From: Bacilli bacterium
Lineage (GTDB): Bacteria > Bacillota_I > Bacilli_A > RFN20 > CAG-826
DNA: 64,000 bases
Assembly: GCA_035326105.1 (NCBI GenBank)
Contig: DAOKYO010000001.1
Location: 310,001-374,000, forward strand
Reading direction: 5' to 3'
Shown one piece after another: positions 55,537 through 64,000 of this stretch (position 1 is the stretch's first letter; every line of letters starts with the position of its first letter). Position numbers and translations under genes: made by a program. Below the pieces are notes generated by a model. The model did not search any database, had not been told where the DNA came from, and saw only the letters and a list, made by a program, of their open reading frames with translations.

Positions 55537-56700
55537 ATGAGTATGAAACTATATAGCGAAAGAGCGGGAAAAATATATCATGTCCAAAGCGACTATGATT
55601 GCTTTGTTCCTACTTCTTTATTTAATATAAATATTAACAATGACAATGAACTCTCTTCTTTATTATCGGAAGCTAGCCTTCTTCTTGGCCAATTAGATGG
55701 AATTGCCACCTCTCTACCCAATCGTGATTTGTTTCTTTCGATGTATGTTAAAAAAGAGGCTACTGTATCGAGTCAGATAGAAGGAACTCAAACTTCTTTA
55801 AGTGATTTCTTGCAAGTTGAAAAAAAGGATATCAAAAAACGTAAAGATACAGAAGAAGTCGTTAACTATGTGCGCGCGCTCAATATGGGAATCTCTCTAT
55901 TAGACACTCTTCCTATTTCTTTTAGATATATTAAAGAGCTTCACAAAGAACTACTAAAAGGGGTTAGGGGCGAAAGCAAGAACCCGGGGGAAGTCCGTCG
56001 CTCGCAAAACTGGATCGGACCAGCAGGAGGCACATTAACTAATGCCACCTATGTTCCACCATCAGTGGATAAAATGGATGATTGTATTTACGATTTAGAA
56101 AACTATATGAATTCTACGATTGAGGTGCCATTCTTAATCAAAATTGCCTTGATTCATTATCAATTTGAAACCATCCATCCGTTCCTTGATGGAAACGGAA
56201 GATTAGGAAGACTTCTTATCCCATTATGGCTAAAAGAAAGCAAGGTACTTAACTATCCGCTTATATATTTAAGCCTTTATTTTAAAGAAAATAGGCAAGA
56301 GTATTATTCACTCCTCATGGATGTGAGATTTAAAGGTCGATATGAAGAATGGATTAAGTTCTTTCTTATCGGCGTAACTTTAATGAGCAAGCAATCCATC
56401 AAAACGATAGGCGAGTTATCTAAAACAAGAGATGATTGTATTAACCTAATCAATAGAGGTGCTTCGCACGCCAAAGGAAATCAATTGCGTTTATTAACTC
56501 TTCTTTTGAAACACCCATACATTGATTCTACTGATGTAGTAAGTGGACTCGAAGTAAGTAAACCGACTGCCGGCAAACTCCTTCAAGATTTTGTTGATAT
56601 GGGGATTATTTCTTCCATTGATAAGAGCAAACAAAGATATGTGACCTACCGATTCGATAAGTACGCCGATATCCTAGAAAGTGGAACTGAAGCAAAATAA
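55537..56700 (+). CDS. Fic-domain protein (AMP transferase type)
   Basis: 387 residues. The N-terminal Fic_N region (LLGQLDGIAT) is followed by SSQIEGT with S78 and E82-G83, the class II inhibitory helix motif (S/T-x-x-x-E-G/N). The Fic active site HPFLDGNGRLGR is at 214-225, with catalytic His214. A C-terminal winged-helix domain (SKPTAGKLLQDFVDMGIIS, then RYVTYRFD) would bind DNA. The protein would transfer AMP, or a related nucleotide, to a target protein and is kept inactive by its own helix. All motifs are complete. It is probably self-regulated. A decayed inverted copy of the 3' end lies at 42.6 kb. Confidence 0.92.
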   Translation: MSMKLYSERAGKIYHVQSDYDCFVPTSLFNININNDNELSSLLSEASLLLGQLDGIATSLPNRDLFLSMYVKKEATVSSQIEGTQTSLSDFLQVEKKDIKKRKDTEEVVNYVRALNMGISLLDTLPISFRYIKELHKELLKGVRGESKNPGEVRRSQNWIGPAGGTLTNATYVPPSVDKMDDCIYDLENYMNSTIEVPFLIKIALIHYQFETIHPFLDGNGRLGRLLIPLWLKESKVLNYPLIYLSLYFKENRQEYYSLLMDVRFKGRYEEWIKFFLIGVTLMSKQSIKTIGELSKTRDDCINLINRGASHAKGNQLRLLTLLLKHPYIDSTDVVSGLEVSKPTAGKLLQDFVDMGIISSIDKSKQRYVTYRFDKYADILESGTEAK

Positions 56701-56940
56701 GGCGTCGCTTCTAGTAGTCATATAAGATTGTTTCAGGGATTTAGATTTTTATGTTTTAAAAAATGGGTGGAAGATTTACTCTTTCCTCTAGAAAAGGAAA
56801 TGCTTAACGATGAGTAGAAAGACGATAAGAAGTCTTATGTGTTTCAGTTTTAAGAGACTTATCAAAATTGATTATCTATATTATTTGCTTTGAATAAATG
56901 TTCTATATTGATATTATTAGAAAGACAGAGGTGCGAGAAA
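56701..56940. other. spacer between fic and the FakA-like gene
   Basis: 240 bases. No stable hairpin with a T-run is seen. The short AGGTGCGAG element just before 56941 may be a ribosome site. Confidence 0.3.
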
Positions 56941-57198
56941 ATGGAAGAGACAGAATTTCGTTACGATACGCAATTATTGATTGAAGGACAAAACTTATCT
57001 GAGGATACCATTATCGACTACATTCAGGATAATTTCATTGGCGATTGTTTACTGGTTGTGGGCGATCCTGAACTGATTAAAATTCATTATCATACGAATG
57101 AACCTTGGAAAGTACTTGAGTATTGCTCTTCGCTAGGGGAAATATTTGACATTGTTATTGAAGATATGATTCGGCAATCAAATGGATTAAAGGGATAA
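56941..57198 (+). CDS. orphan FakA/YloV middle-domain-like protein
   Basis: 85 residues from the ATG at 56941. The pattern E-x-E-F-R-Y-D-T-Q-L-L-I-E-G, GDCLLVVGDPELIKIHYHTNEPWKVLEY and SLGEIFDIVIEDMIRQ matches the domain after the DhaL-like part of FakA/YloV (fatty acid kinase), which carries the V-V-G-D and H-x-H-T-N motifs. The full enzyme has about 550 residues. Here neither the DhaL kinase part nor the rest is near. It may be a functional stand-alone binder or a relic. A terminator follows its stop. An earlier start at 56890 is not supported. Confidence 0.65.
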   Translation: MEETEFRYDTQLLIEGQNLSEDTIIDYIQDNFIGDCLLVVGDPELIKIHYHTNEPWKVLEYCSSLGEIFDIVIEDMIRQSNGLKG

Positions 57199-57252
57199 GT
57201 TTTCAACGATATTTTATTAAAATCAGATTATTCTATTTATCATTAAAAAAAT

Positions 57253-57296
57253 AATTAAGTTCTGAAAAAGTGGCTTTAGAACTTAATTTTTTTTAT
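57253..57296 (+). terminator. rho-independent terminator after the FakA-like gene
   Basis: AATTAAGTTCT and AGAACTTAATT form an 11-bp perfect stem with a 14-base loop, then a run of eight T residues. It separates the region from the sugar locus. Confidence 0.85.
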
Positions 57297-57329
57297 TACT
57301 TTTTAGCATTATTGCCACTAAATATGTAT

Positions 57330-57345
57330 ACATTAACGTTAATGT
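57330..57345. promoter_or_regulatory. 16-bp perfect palindrome, LacI-family operator
   Basis: ACATTAACGTTAATGT, centred on CG as in LacI/GalR-family operators, lies 34 bases before the ATG of the LacI gene. It probably mediates autoregulation and control of the following operon. Confidence 0.8.
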
Positions 57346-57378
57346 TTGATATTTTATTGACGTGAAAGGGCTTCCAGT

Positions 57379-58347
57379 ATGATTAAAAATAGTATAGGTC
57401 TAAAAACGATTGCTAGCGAACTAAATTTATCAATTAACACGGTATCGCACGCACTTCGCGATTGCGATGATATATCGCAGGAAACTAAAAAAATAGTTCG
57501 GGCAAAGGCTGTGGAATTAGGCTATATACCAAATTCAATTGCTCAATCACTACGCAGTGGAAAGAGCCAAATTATCGCCATAGTTCTTGACAATATTGCC
57601 TCCCCATATTTTGGAATGATTGTTGAAATGATGATCAGAGAGTTTGCCCAGCGCAATTACTATGCCATGGTGGTCCCCGCCACGGGTTATAAGCTATCAG
57701 AAGATCTCATTAAAGAGTGCATAAAGATTAAAGCCGATGCGGTTGTAACCTTTATTGTTCCGGAACATGAAGCAGTGATTATGGCGACGCTTAATAAGTT
57801 ACCCTTGCTTTTATTCGGAAGGACATCAAGTGAGCCGAACTTAAATATTGTTTATACCGATGATATTCAGGGTGGGGAACAAGCTGCAGAATACTTAATA
57901 AGTAAAGGATGCAAAAACTTGGCTTATGCTGAGGTCTCCACTATTGAATGCAGCATTCCTCGGCGAGATGGATTTATCAAGCGTTCGCAGGCATTAGGCA
58001 TAAAAAATGTCGCTTCGATTGATGCTACATATTTTGAACAAAATGTAGAGAAAATAGTAAGCAGCGGAGTTGATGGCATATTCTGTTTTAATGATCAATT
58101 AGCTTCAAGAATAATTAATAAAATGCATGATAATAATCATTATGATTCGCAGAGGATAAAAGTTATCGGTTACGATGCTGTTAGCCGAATTCTCGATTAC
58201 CCGTTTGATATAACTTCTATTCAGGCCGATTATTCAAAGATGGTTAAAGATGCAACAGAAATTTTGCTTTGTCAGGTGGAAGAGAACAATTCTCTTCCTT
58301 CAACAGTAAAAAAGTATGATGTGCATTTATTTTTAGGGAATTCATAG
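57379..58347 (+). CDS. LacI-family transcriptional regulator
   Basis: 322 residues. The N-terminal LacI HTH is LKTIASELNLSINTVSHALRD, with the hinge KAVELGYIPNSIAQSLRSG. A periplasmic-binding-protein-like ligand domain follows (IIAIVLDNIASPYFG, then YTDDIQGGEQAAEYLI, RRDGFIKRSQ, GIFCFNDQLA). It binds a sugar and releases the operator when the sugar is present. A strong ribosome site is not obvious (AAGGG, 10 bases before). It is followed after 17 bases by the first carbohydrate-binding lipoprotein. Confidence 0.94.
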   Translation: MIKNSIGLKTIASELNLSINTVSHALRDCDDISQETKKIVRAKAVELGYIPNSIAQSLRSGKSQIIAIVLDNIASPYFGMIVEMMIREFAQRNYYAMVVPATGYKLSEDLIKECIKIKADAVVTFIVPEHEAVIMATLNKLPLLLFGRTSSEPNLNIVYTDDIQGGEQAAEYLISKGCKNLAYAEVSTIECSIPRRDGFIKRSQALGIKNVASIDATYFEQNVEKIVSSGVDGIFCFNDQLASRIINKMHDNNHYDSQRIKVIGYDAVSRILDYPFDITSIQADYSKMVKDATEILLCQVEENNSLPSTVKKYDVHLFLGNS

Positions 58348-58364
58348 AAATTCAAGGAGGAACT

Positions 58365-59648
58365 ATGAAAAAGAAATTTACTTATGTGTTAACGCTTGTC
58401 GCACTTCTAAGTTTGACTGGTTGTGGTGGCAAAGAGGAAAGTATTAGCGGTGGGAATTCAACCACATCCTCGGGAAGCATTTCGCTCCCGGTGACGCTTG
58501 ACGCTCCTCAAAATCTGCAATTTGCTAATGGGGTAATCTCGTTTAATGAAGTTAGTGGAGCCGAGGCCTACGAAATAGAGATTACGAAAGAAGATGCAGT
58601 TGTTTTTAATTCGACAATTGATACAACATCGTATGATACTGATGGCTTAGGGCTTGAAGGAACGAATATGCTTTCTGTTGTTGCGGTGGCTAACAATGGC
58701 CGAAGTGAAGCAGCAACTTTAGAAATCGAAGTTCTTATTTCCGAAAAGGATGTCATATTAGAGGCGGAAAATGGACTTATTGGTTTTGGTGATAAAAATA
58801 ATTCGACATTTCGTAACAATGATTTGGCGCATGGAGGAGCGTATGCCGGAGGAATAGACAACTGCGGCCAAGGCGTTCATTTTGAGTATTACTCTTACAT
58901 CGCCGGCGGTCATGATTTCGAAATTTACTATACTACAGGCGTTGTTGGTTCCTACCACAATGTTTACGTTAATGGCGTAAATCAAGCAACCGCCGTATAT
59001 GAAGAAAATACCGGATGGGGCGGAATCGGCAGTTATAATGCGGCTGAAGTCACAGTAACGATTAATTTAGTTGGTGGATGGAATACGATAGATGTTATTA
59101 AAGACGGCACCAGCGCCGATGATCCATCATATGGAGGGTGGGCCGAACTAGATTATTTTGTCATAAAAGGAACGGGCGAAGAGTATAATCCGGATGATTT
59201 TATTGTAGGAAACCCGGTCTATAAGTTAGAAGGAGAATTAGGCACGCAGATTAAATGGAATGGTGATGCCTGGACTACATCGAATCCGGCTACCTATTCT
59301 GAAAATGCAAGCAACCATTATATTCAGGGTAATATCGATGCTGTTGGCGACGGAATTGAATGGCATTTTAGTGCACCTAAAACAGGAACTTACCGAGTTG
59401 AATTGGCATACGCGCACGCTAATACTGAAGGGAATACATTTGCTACTTTTACTACCAGTGAAGACCGGACGCCAATCATTATGAATTTACCTACTACCAA
59501 CTTAGGATGGGGAAATCCGGTGGTAAATTCGAGCACAGTGGAGATTACTCTTAATGCGGGCGATAATTTTATCTACTGCAAAAAGAACGAAGGATCTCAA
59601 TCATTCCAAGTTGACTATATTACGCTTTCATTAATTGAAGCGGAGTAA
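58365..59648 (+). CDS. surface lipoprotein with fibronectin-like and two carbohydrate-binding modules
   Basis: 427 residues. The signal peptide ends in the lipobox LTGC (Cys20). A short serine-rich linker, a fibronectin-III-like module (about 45-125, LDAPQNLQFANGVISFNEV) and two CBM6/CBM35-like beta-sandwiches (about 130-270 and 285-425) follow. The first module has DVILEAENGLIGF, HGGAYAGGIDNCGQGV, YYSYIAGGHDFEIYYTTG, and W-A-E-L-D-Y-F-V-I-K-G-T-G. The second has KLEGELGTQ and TYRVELAYAHA. It would hold polysaccharide at the cell surface for the enzymes and ABC importer downstream. The next gene repeats the same two-module layout. Confidence 0.85.
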   Translation: MKKKFTYVLTLVALLSLTGCGGKEESISGGNSTTSSGSISLPVTLDAPQNLQFANGVISFNEVSGAEAYEIEITKEDAVVFNSTIDTTSYDTDGLGLEGTNMLSVVAVANNGRSEAATLEIEVLISEKDVILEAENGLIGFGDKNNSTFRNNDLAHGGAYAGGIDNCGQGVHFEYYSYIAGGHDFEIYYTTGVVGSYHNVYVNGVNQATAVYEENTGWGGIGSYNAAEVTVTINLVGGWNTIDVIKDGTSADDPSYGGWAELDYFVIKGTGEEYNPDDFIVGNPVYKLEGELGTQIKWNGDAWTTSNPATYSENASNHYIQGNIDAVGDGIEWHFSAPKTGTYRVELAYAHANTEGNTFATFTTSEDRTPIIMNLPTTNLGWGNPVVNSSTVEITLNAGDNFIYCKKNEGSQSFQVDYITLSLIEAE

Positions 59649-59653
59649 ATAAT

Positions 59654-61042
59654 ATGAAAAAAGGAAAACTAACATTTGCCCTTTTGGCTCTGTCTTCGCT
59701 AGTCCTTGGTTTCTATGTAACACAAAATAATTCGGAAGATATCCTTTTTCCTAGAGCTACAGATACGGCATATGAAATTAATTTAACTTCAAGCAATGCG
59801 CCAAGTGTCTCGCCAGATATAATAACTGACTTCTATGAAAATGCAGTTGCTACGCCATTAGGGAATCCTATTCATTATGAATACGGACAAGTTAAAAGCG
59901 CGGCCGATCAGCATGCCTTCTTGGGCTTAGACGGTTATATTAGAAACCTCGATGCCATATCCGGTATCGGCACTATCACAGTCATTTATATAAGTTCAAC
60001 GCCAGTATCGTTAAAAGCGGGATATACAGCAGATGATTTCACACTTACGGATACGCTTCAAAGTGGCATTGCTTATTCCGTTAGCCCATCAATGAACTTC
60101 TTTAAAGTAATTGCCAATGATGACACGCAAATTTACTCAATTAAAATTGATTATACATGTCAAAGAAGGCCCGTTGAAGAAGATGCACTAGTGGAAGCTG
60201 AGACGGGGCTTATCAATCAAAATATGTACCGGGAAAATAGCCTTGCTCATGGAGGAGCATATGTTGGCGCTATCGATAACTGCGGGCAAGGGGTGCAAAT
60301 TGACTTTTATTCATATATACCCGGGGCCCATGATTTTGAAATCTACTACACGACGGGTTCGCCCAATTCCTACCATAATGTCTATGTTAACGGCGAATAT
60401 TCTGCTAAAGCCGTATATTCAGTAAATACTGGCTGGGGAGCAGAGAATAGTTATAATCCATCATCGGTGACAGTATCGATTAATCTTGATGAAGGATGGA
60501 ATCGAATTGCAGTCATAAAGGATGGAATCAGTTCTGATAATCCAGCCTATGGTGGTTGGGCTGAACTTGACTATTTTGTTATTAAAGGCACGGGAAATGA
60601 TTACGTCCCATTAGAAAGCGGGCCAATTTTTACCAGTACTAAATTGGAAGGTGAATTAGCTAAAGTCAATAATAGTGGCGATGCGGCTGCCTATAATGCA
60701 AATGCGAGCAATCATTATACTCAAGGCGGAATAAACGCAACTGGGCAAGGGGTGGATATTTGGGCAAATATTGCTCAAGCCGGTACCTATCGAGTTCAGA
60801 TTGCTTATTCCCATACCAATGGGGACAATCAGTCAATTGCTTCTATTCGAGTAAATGAGGAAACAATTATGCAGACGATTGCTCTTCCCTATACGGGGGG
60901 TAAGGCATGGAATGATCCGGTTCTGGCTCCCGATGAAATTGAAATCGTATTAAATTACGGCCGCAATCATATTTATGTCACAAGAGAAGATGGCAGCAAC
61001 TGGTTTACTGTTGATTGTTTAGTTTTGACGCTTATTAGTTAA
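59654..61042 (+). CDS. exported protein with two CBM6/CBM35-like modules
   Basis: 462 residues. An N-terminal signal helix (KLTFALLALSSLVLGFYV) has no lipobox, so the protein is secreted or held by the uncleaved helix. A unique N-terminal domain (about 30-170) is followed by two carbohydrate-binding modules. The first (about 175-325) shares HGGAYVGAIDNCGQGV, HDFEIYYTTG and W-A-E-L-D-Y-F-V-I-K-G-T-G with the previous gene, and the second is KLEGELAKV to the end. The pair probably arose by tandem duplication. It begins 5 bases after the previous stop. Confidence 0.8.
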   Translation: MKKGKLTFALLALSSLVLGFYVTQNNSEDILFPRATDTAYEINLTSSNAPSVSPDIITDFYENAVATPLGNPIHYEYGQVKSAADQHAFLGLDGYIRNLDAISGIGTITVIYISSTPVSLKAGYTADDFTLTDTLQSGIAYSVSPSMNFFKVIANDDTQIYSIKIDYTCQRRPVEEDALVEAETGLINQNMYRENSLAHGGAYVGAIDNCGQGVQIDFYSYIPGAHDFEIYYTTGSPNSYHNVYVNGEYSAKAVYSVNTGWGAENSYNPSSVTVSINLDEGWNRIAVIKDGISSDNPAYGGWAELDYFVIKGTGNDYVPLESGPIFTSTKLEGELAKVNNSGDAAAYNANASNHYTQGGINATGQGVDIWANIAQAGTYRVQIAYSHTNGDNQSIASIRVNEETIMQTIALPYTGGKAWNDPVLAPDEIEIVLNYGRNHIYVTREDGSNWFTVDCLVLTLIS

Positions 61043-61083
61043 AAAGGAAAGGTAGAGGCGGCTTTGGCCCCTAATACATATTT

Positions 61084-62709
61084 ATGCAAATGCAGGATTT
61101 AAGTTTTATCCCTCAAAATGAAGTGTTTACGATTAATAAATATCATGCTACAGTGGAAATTTTTTCCTTTGATAATCTTTTTACCATTGCGCCGAATACG
61201 CTTATCAAAAATCATGATATCTTGCAATCCCATACAATTTTATGGGGTGATGATCAGACAGTTGAGGGGTCTAAAGTAAGCATTCAGATCAATGAAGTAA
61301 GCCAAAAAAATAGTCAGATAAAAATTGATGCTTTACTCGATCAGCCGATCAGATGCCTTAAACTTTCTCTTTTAGATTTACCGCAAGGGAAACTAGTATC
61401 ACTTCCATCCGGCCCAGTTGAGATTACAAATTATGGCAATCTATATCACTATCCCGAAGGCTGGAGGTCAATAAATACTCCCCAATTAATTTTTGCTCTT
61501 GCCGATGGCGGTTACCTTTACGTTCGCTCGCACGATAAAAAAGTTCGGGAAAAAAGATTTTTTTTAAAAAGCAATGATGACGGAACAATGCGGGTGGAGT
61601 TGATTTTTGAAGATTTAGCTACCGACATCAAAAATGCGATAGATGTTCCCCTTTGGGAAATAGGCTTTTCTAATTCAATCGATAGTATATTTCGCGCAAT
61701 GGAATCTATTAATTGCCAGAATTATCACTTAGTTCCATTTGATGAACGCAGCGATGTGCCATCTTGGTTTCATGATATTTCTCTGGTCGTAACATGCCAT
61801 ATGGAACATTGGACAGGGAAGATTTTTCACACATATCAAAGTGCGCTTGACGACTTAAAAGCACTATGTCAGTACATTGATGGCAAACACATTTTATTCT
61901 ATATTCCCGGGTGGGAGGGTCGCTATTATTTTAAATATGGAAATTACGTTGCTGATGATCGACTAGGTGGAAACAAAGGACTGAAGAATTTGGTCGATGG
62001 TGCCCATAAATTAGGAGTCAAAGTGATGGCGATGTATGGCATAAATATGGCCAATCACAATTTGAATGATTTTGGCATGTGGGGGCCTCAAAGTGAATTT
62101 ATTTTAGCCAGCGGCGGCATGATGAGAAATGGATCCGTAGATTGGGATTCGGCCCGTCATTATGATCATAATGTCAACTCTCAACTTAACCCGGGTGCTC
62201 CTAAATGGCAAAATAAACTATTTAATGAAATAGATAATGCGACAAAGATTTATGGTTTTGATGCCGCTTTCCTAGATATTGCCGCCTGTTGGGTGAACGA
62301 TCGGCGATATGATGTTGTTCCGGGAGTGTATGAACTTTGCCGGCGATTAAAAGCCGGAAGGCCTAATTTTCTAATCTCGGGTGAAGGCTGGTATGACGGA
62401 CTGACGATGGCTATGCCCCTTTTTCAAAGCGGACATACGGAAGGTCGGCTACATTATCATGATCAACCCAATGAAAACATCTTTACAAATTATGCTCGCG
62501 AATTTGCTCACCTATGTCTAGGCGATGTTGCAAGAGGATCAACGGGTGTTCATGAATTGGGAATCAACGATGAAGTAATGGTGCCACTAAGAAAAGGAAT
62601 AATACCGACGATGGCCTTAGTTGATGGCACTATAAAAAATGGATTACCTAAAATTATTAAAATTATTGAGCAAGCGAAAAAATATGAGGAGCTCTACTTA
62701 AATGACTAA
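61084..62709 (+). CDS. glycoside hydrolase-like TIM-barrel enzyme, cytoplasmic
   Basis: 541 residues without a signal peptide, so cytoplasmic. The N-terminal 200 residues form a beta-sandwich (LYHYPEGWRSINTP, then LPSGPVEI) and the rest a TIM barrel. Candidate catalytic residues are D398 in FLDIAACW and E434 in ISGEGWYDG, as in retaining glycosidases of the GH-D/GH13-like groups. I could not assign a GH family; a DUF6259-like protein is possible. It would hydrolyse an imported oligosaccharide. Its stop overlaps the permease ATG by 8 bases, so it is coupled to the importer. The first in-frame ATG is used. Another follows two codons later. Confidence 0.7.
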   Translation: MQMQDLSFIPQNEVFTINKYHATVEIFSFDNLFTIAPNTLIKNHDILQSHTILWGDDQTVEGSKVSIQINEVSQKNSQIKIDALLDQPIRCLKLSLLDLPQGKLVSLPSGPVEITNYGNLYHYPEGWRSINTPQLIFALADGGYLYVRSHDKKVREKRFFLKSNDDGTMRVELIFEDLATDIKNAIDVPLWEIGFSNSIDSIFRAMESINCQNYHLVPFDERSDVPSWFHDISLVVTCHMEHWTGKIFHTYQSALDDLKALCQYIDGKHILFYIPGWEGRYYFKYGNYVADDRLGGNKGLKNLVDGAHKLGVKVMAMYGINMANHNLNDFGMWGPQSEFILASGGMMRNGSVDWDSARHYDHNVNSQLNPGAPKWQNKLFNEIDNATKIYGFDAAFLDIAACWVNDRRYDVVPGVYELCRRLKAGRPNFLISGEGWYDGLTMAMPLFQSGHTEGRLHYHDQPNENIFTNYAREFAHLCLGDVARGSTGVHELGINDEVMVPLRKGIIPTMALVDGTIKNGLPKIIKIIEQAKKYEELYLND

Positions 62710-63580
62710 GCGCGAAAAAAAGGAGAATCGAGTTGGCTGGATACTCATTGCCCCGCAGGTTTTGGGATTTGTTTTATTTGTTGTTTTCCCTTTAGTTTTC
62801 TCTTTGTATTTATGCTTTGCCCAGTGGAATTTTATCGATTTTCCGACATTTGTTGGTTTGGATAACGTCAAAGCAATTTTTAGTGATCGGGTATTTTGGA
62901 AATCAATCGGCAATACATTCATCTATTTAGTGTTAGCTGTTCCTTTGACTATATTCACCAGTCTGACACTAGCTATCCTAACTAATCGAAAATTGCATTT
63001 TCTAAAACTATATCGAGCGGCTTTTTTCCTTCCGATGGTTACTTCAACGGTAGCGATTGCGATGGTTTGGTATTTTATCTATGAACCCAATGGAGGAGTT
63101 TTAAATTCTCTATTAATGGGATTAGGAATAAGCAATCCTCCAGCCTGGCTAACCGATAGTCGATATGCCCGTTTTGCGGTAGTGGTGGTTATTATTTGGT
63201 TAAAAATGGGGTATTACTACATTATTTTTGATGCCGGATTAAAGAATATTCCAGGAGACTTGTATGAAGCAGCCGAAATTGACGGGGCGAATGTTTGGCA
63301 AAAAATTAAAAAAATCACCCTGCCATTATTATCCCCCGTTATGTTCTTTGTTATGGTTATGCTTTGCATCGATGTTTTTAACATTTTTAATGAAGTTTAC
63401 ATTATGACGGGAGGCGGTCCAGATTATTCAACATATACCCTTTCAATGTATATATACTTTCAAGCCTTTAGCGAGTTTGATATGGGAAAGGCTTCCGTGG
63501 CTAGTTGGGTGCTGTTTATCTTTGTTGGTTTTGTAACACTAATTCAATTCAAGTTTAAGAAAAAGGTGGTGTTTGAATAA
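62702..63580 (+). CDS. ABC sugar transporter permease, MalF/LacF type
   Basis: 292 residues with six membrane helices, and the EAA loop YEAAEIDGANVWQKIKKITLPLLSP that contacts the ATPase. The pattern PQVLGFVLFVVFPLVFSLYLCF and FVGLDNVKAIF marks the CUT1 sugar-permease family. It is the first of two permeases of a carbohydrate importer. It overlaps the hydrolase by 8 bases and its final base is shared with the next start. No solute-binding protein or ATPase is in the window; an MsmK-type ATPase is likely encoded elsewhere. Confidence 0.93.
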   Translation: MTKREKKENRVGWILIAPQVLGFVLFVVFPLVFSLYLCFAQWNFIDFPTFVGLDNVKAIFSDRVFWKSIGNTFIYLVLAVPLTIFTSLTLAILTNRKLHFLKLYRAAFFLPMVTSTVAIAMVWYFIYEPNGGVLNSLLMGLGISNPPAWLTDSRYARFAVVVVIIWLKMGYYYIIFDAGLKNIPGDLYEAAEIDGANVWQKIKKITLPLLSPVMFFVMVMLCIDVFNIFNEVYIMTGGGPDYSTYTLSMYIYFQAFSEFDMGKASVASWVLFIFVGFVTLIQFKFKKKVVFE

Positions 63581-64000
63581 TGAAAACCACATTAAAGAAC
63601 AAGAAAAAAAAGATAAAAGCCTCAAATGTTGTAATAACCATCGCCTTGATATGTGTGTCGTTAATTGCCATTTTTCCTTTTTACTGGATGGTGTTAAATT
63701 CATTGAAATTACCTAATGAAATTTTCAAGACTCCAGTGGATATATTTACATTACATTTGTCCTTAGACAGTTATATCAGCGTGTTTTTAGCGCAAAATGG
63801 AATGTTGTGGCGAGCATATTTAAACTCGCTTATTATTTCGACAACTTTAACTATCGGCACTCTTTTTACTTCCTCATTGGCCGCTTATGCATTTGCTAAA
63901 TTACGCTTTAAAGGGAAGAATGGAATTTACGCTCTTTTTATCGCTACTTTAATGATTCCGGGGCAAGTGACGATACTTCCATTGTTTATGGTGTTTGCCA
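63580..64000 (+). CDS. ABC sugar transporter permease, MalG type, 3' end off window
   Basis: 140 codons are visible, from the ATG overlapping the previous stop. The N-terminal hydrophobic helix is IALICVSLIAIFPFYWMVLNSL. LPNEIFKTPVDIFT, a second helix and AYAFAKLRFKGKNGIYALFIATLMIPGQ mark the CUT1 MalG family. The EAA loop would come after the window end. It pairs with the permease just upstream. Confidence 0.92.
   Translation, partial: MKTTLKNKKKKIKASNVVITIALICVSLIAIFPFYWMVLNSLKLPNEIFKTPVDIFTLHLSLDSYISVFLAQNGMLWRAYLNSLIISTTLTIGTLFTSSLAAYAFAKLRFKGKNGIYALFIATLMIPGQVTILPLFMVFA

Overview
The window looks like a chromosomal segment of a low-GC, Gram-positive-type bacterium. The evidence is strong GGAGG ribosome sites, lipoprotein signal peptides, TetR, LacI and XRE regulators, a zinc-type L31, a GT4 glycolipid-type glycosyltransferase, and proteins resembling Bacilli, Erysipelotrichia or Mollicutes relatives. 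UGA behaves as a stop codon and tryptophan is UGG, so it is not a Mycoplasma-code genome. The genus cannot be read from the sequence. I saw no rRNA, tRNA or CRISPR array.

Layout: (1) 1-5.8 kb is conserved housekeeping: glycosyltransferase, DUF1295 membrane enzyme, TetR, rpmE, metG, and an RlmD/TrmA-type RNA methyltransferase. (2) 5.9-38.4 kb is an AT-richer defence and mobile island. It holds a PrrC/RloC-like ABC-ATPase with a C-terminal HEPN-type RxxxxH motif. Next is a cassette with a MutL/MORC-like GHKL ATPase, a DUF6339-like protein and a D12 adenine methyltransferase, flanked by near-identical 23-bp repeats. Then come a broken large serine recombinase, phage or ICE remnants, and a complete type I restriction-modification locus (HTH, hsdR, hsdM, half hsdS, full hsdS). 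That locus has a silent inverted hsdS cassette, 16-bp inverted repeats and an adjacent serine invertase. The island ends with about 2 kb of decayed ICE-like DNA and a four-gene operon led by a 1711-aa DruE-like DUF1998 helicase. A second remnant of the same recombinase family lies just beyond, at 38 kb.

(3) 38.7-48.7 kb is ordinary accessory chromosome: an XRE/membrane regulator with a surface lipoprotein, GNAT, a flavin-type oxidoreductase, two convergent TetR regulators with palindromic operators, and a four-gene stress or detoxification operon (carboxymuconolactone decarboxylase-like, cupin, cyclophilin-like lipoprotein, dienelactone-type hydrolase). (4) 49.1-53.5 kb is a two-gene cassette: an MrcB-like/DUF3883 nuclease-type protein and an SF1 helicase with a C-terminal nuclease-like domain. 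(5) 53.8-57.2 kb has a MATE transporter with one in-frame stop, a Fic protein (with a decayed inverted duplicate at 42.6 kb) and an orphan FakA-like domain. (6) 57.3 kb to the end is a LacI-controlled carbohydrate locus: a perfect palindromic operator, LacI, two related exported carbohydrate-binding proteins, a TIM-barrel glycosidase-like enzyme and two ABC sugar permeases, the second cut by the window edge.

The best candidates for new biology are the DruE-like operon (28.3-37.5 kb), the GHKL/DUF6339/D12 cassette with its HEPN-ATPase neighbour (5.9-14.7 kb), the invertible type I specificity locus (23.2-26.2 kb), and the MrcB/helicase pair (49.1-53.5 kb).
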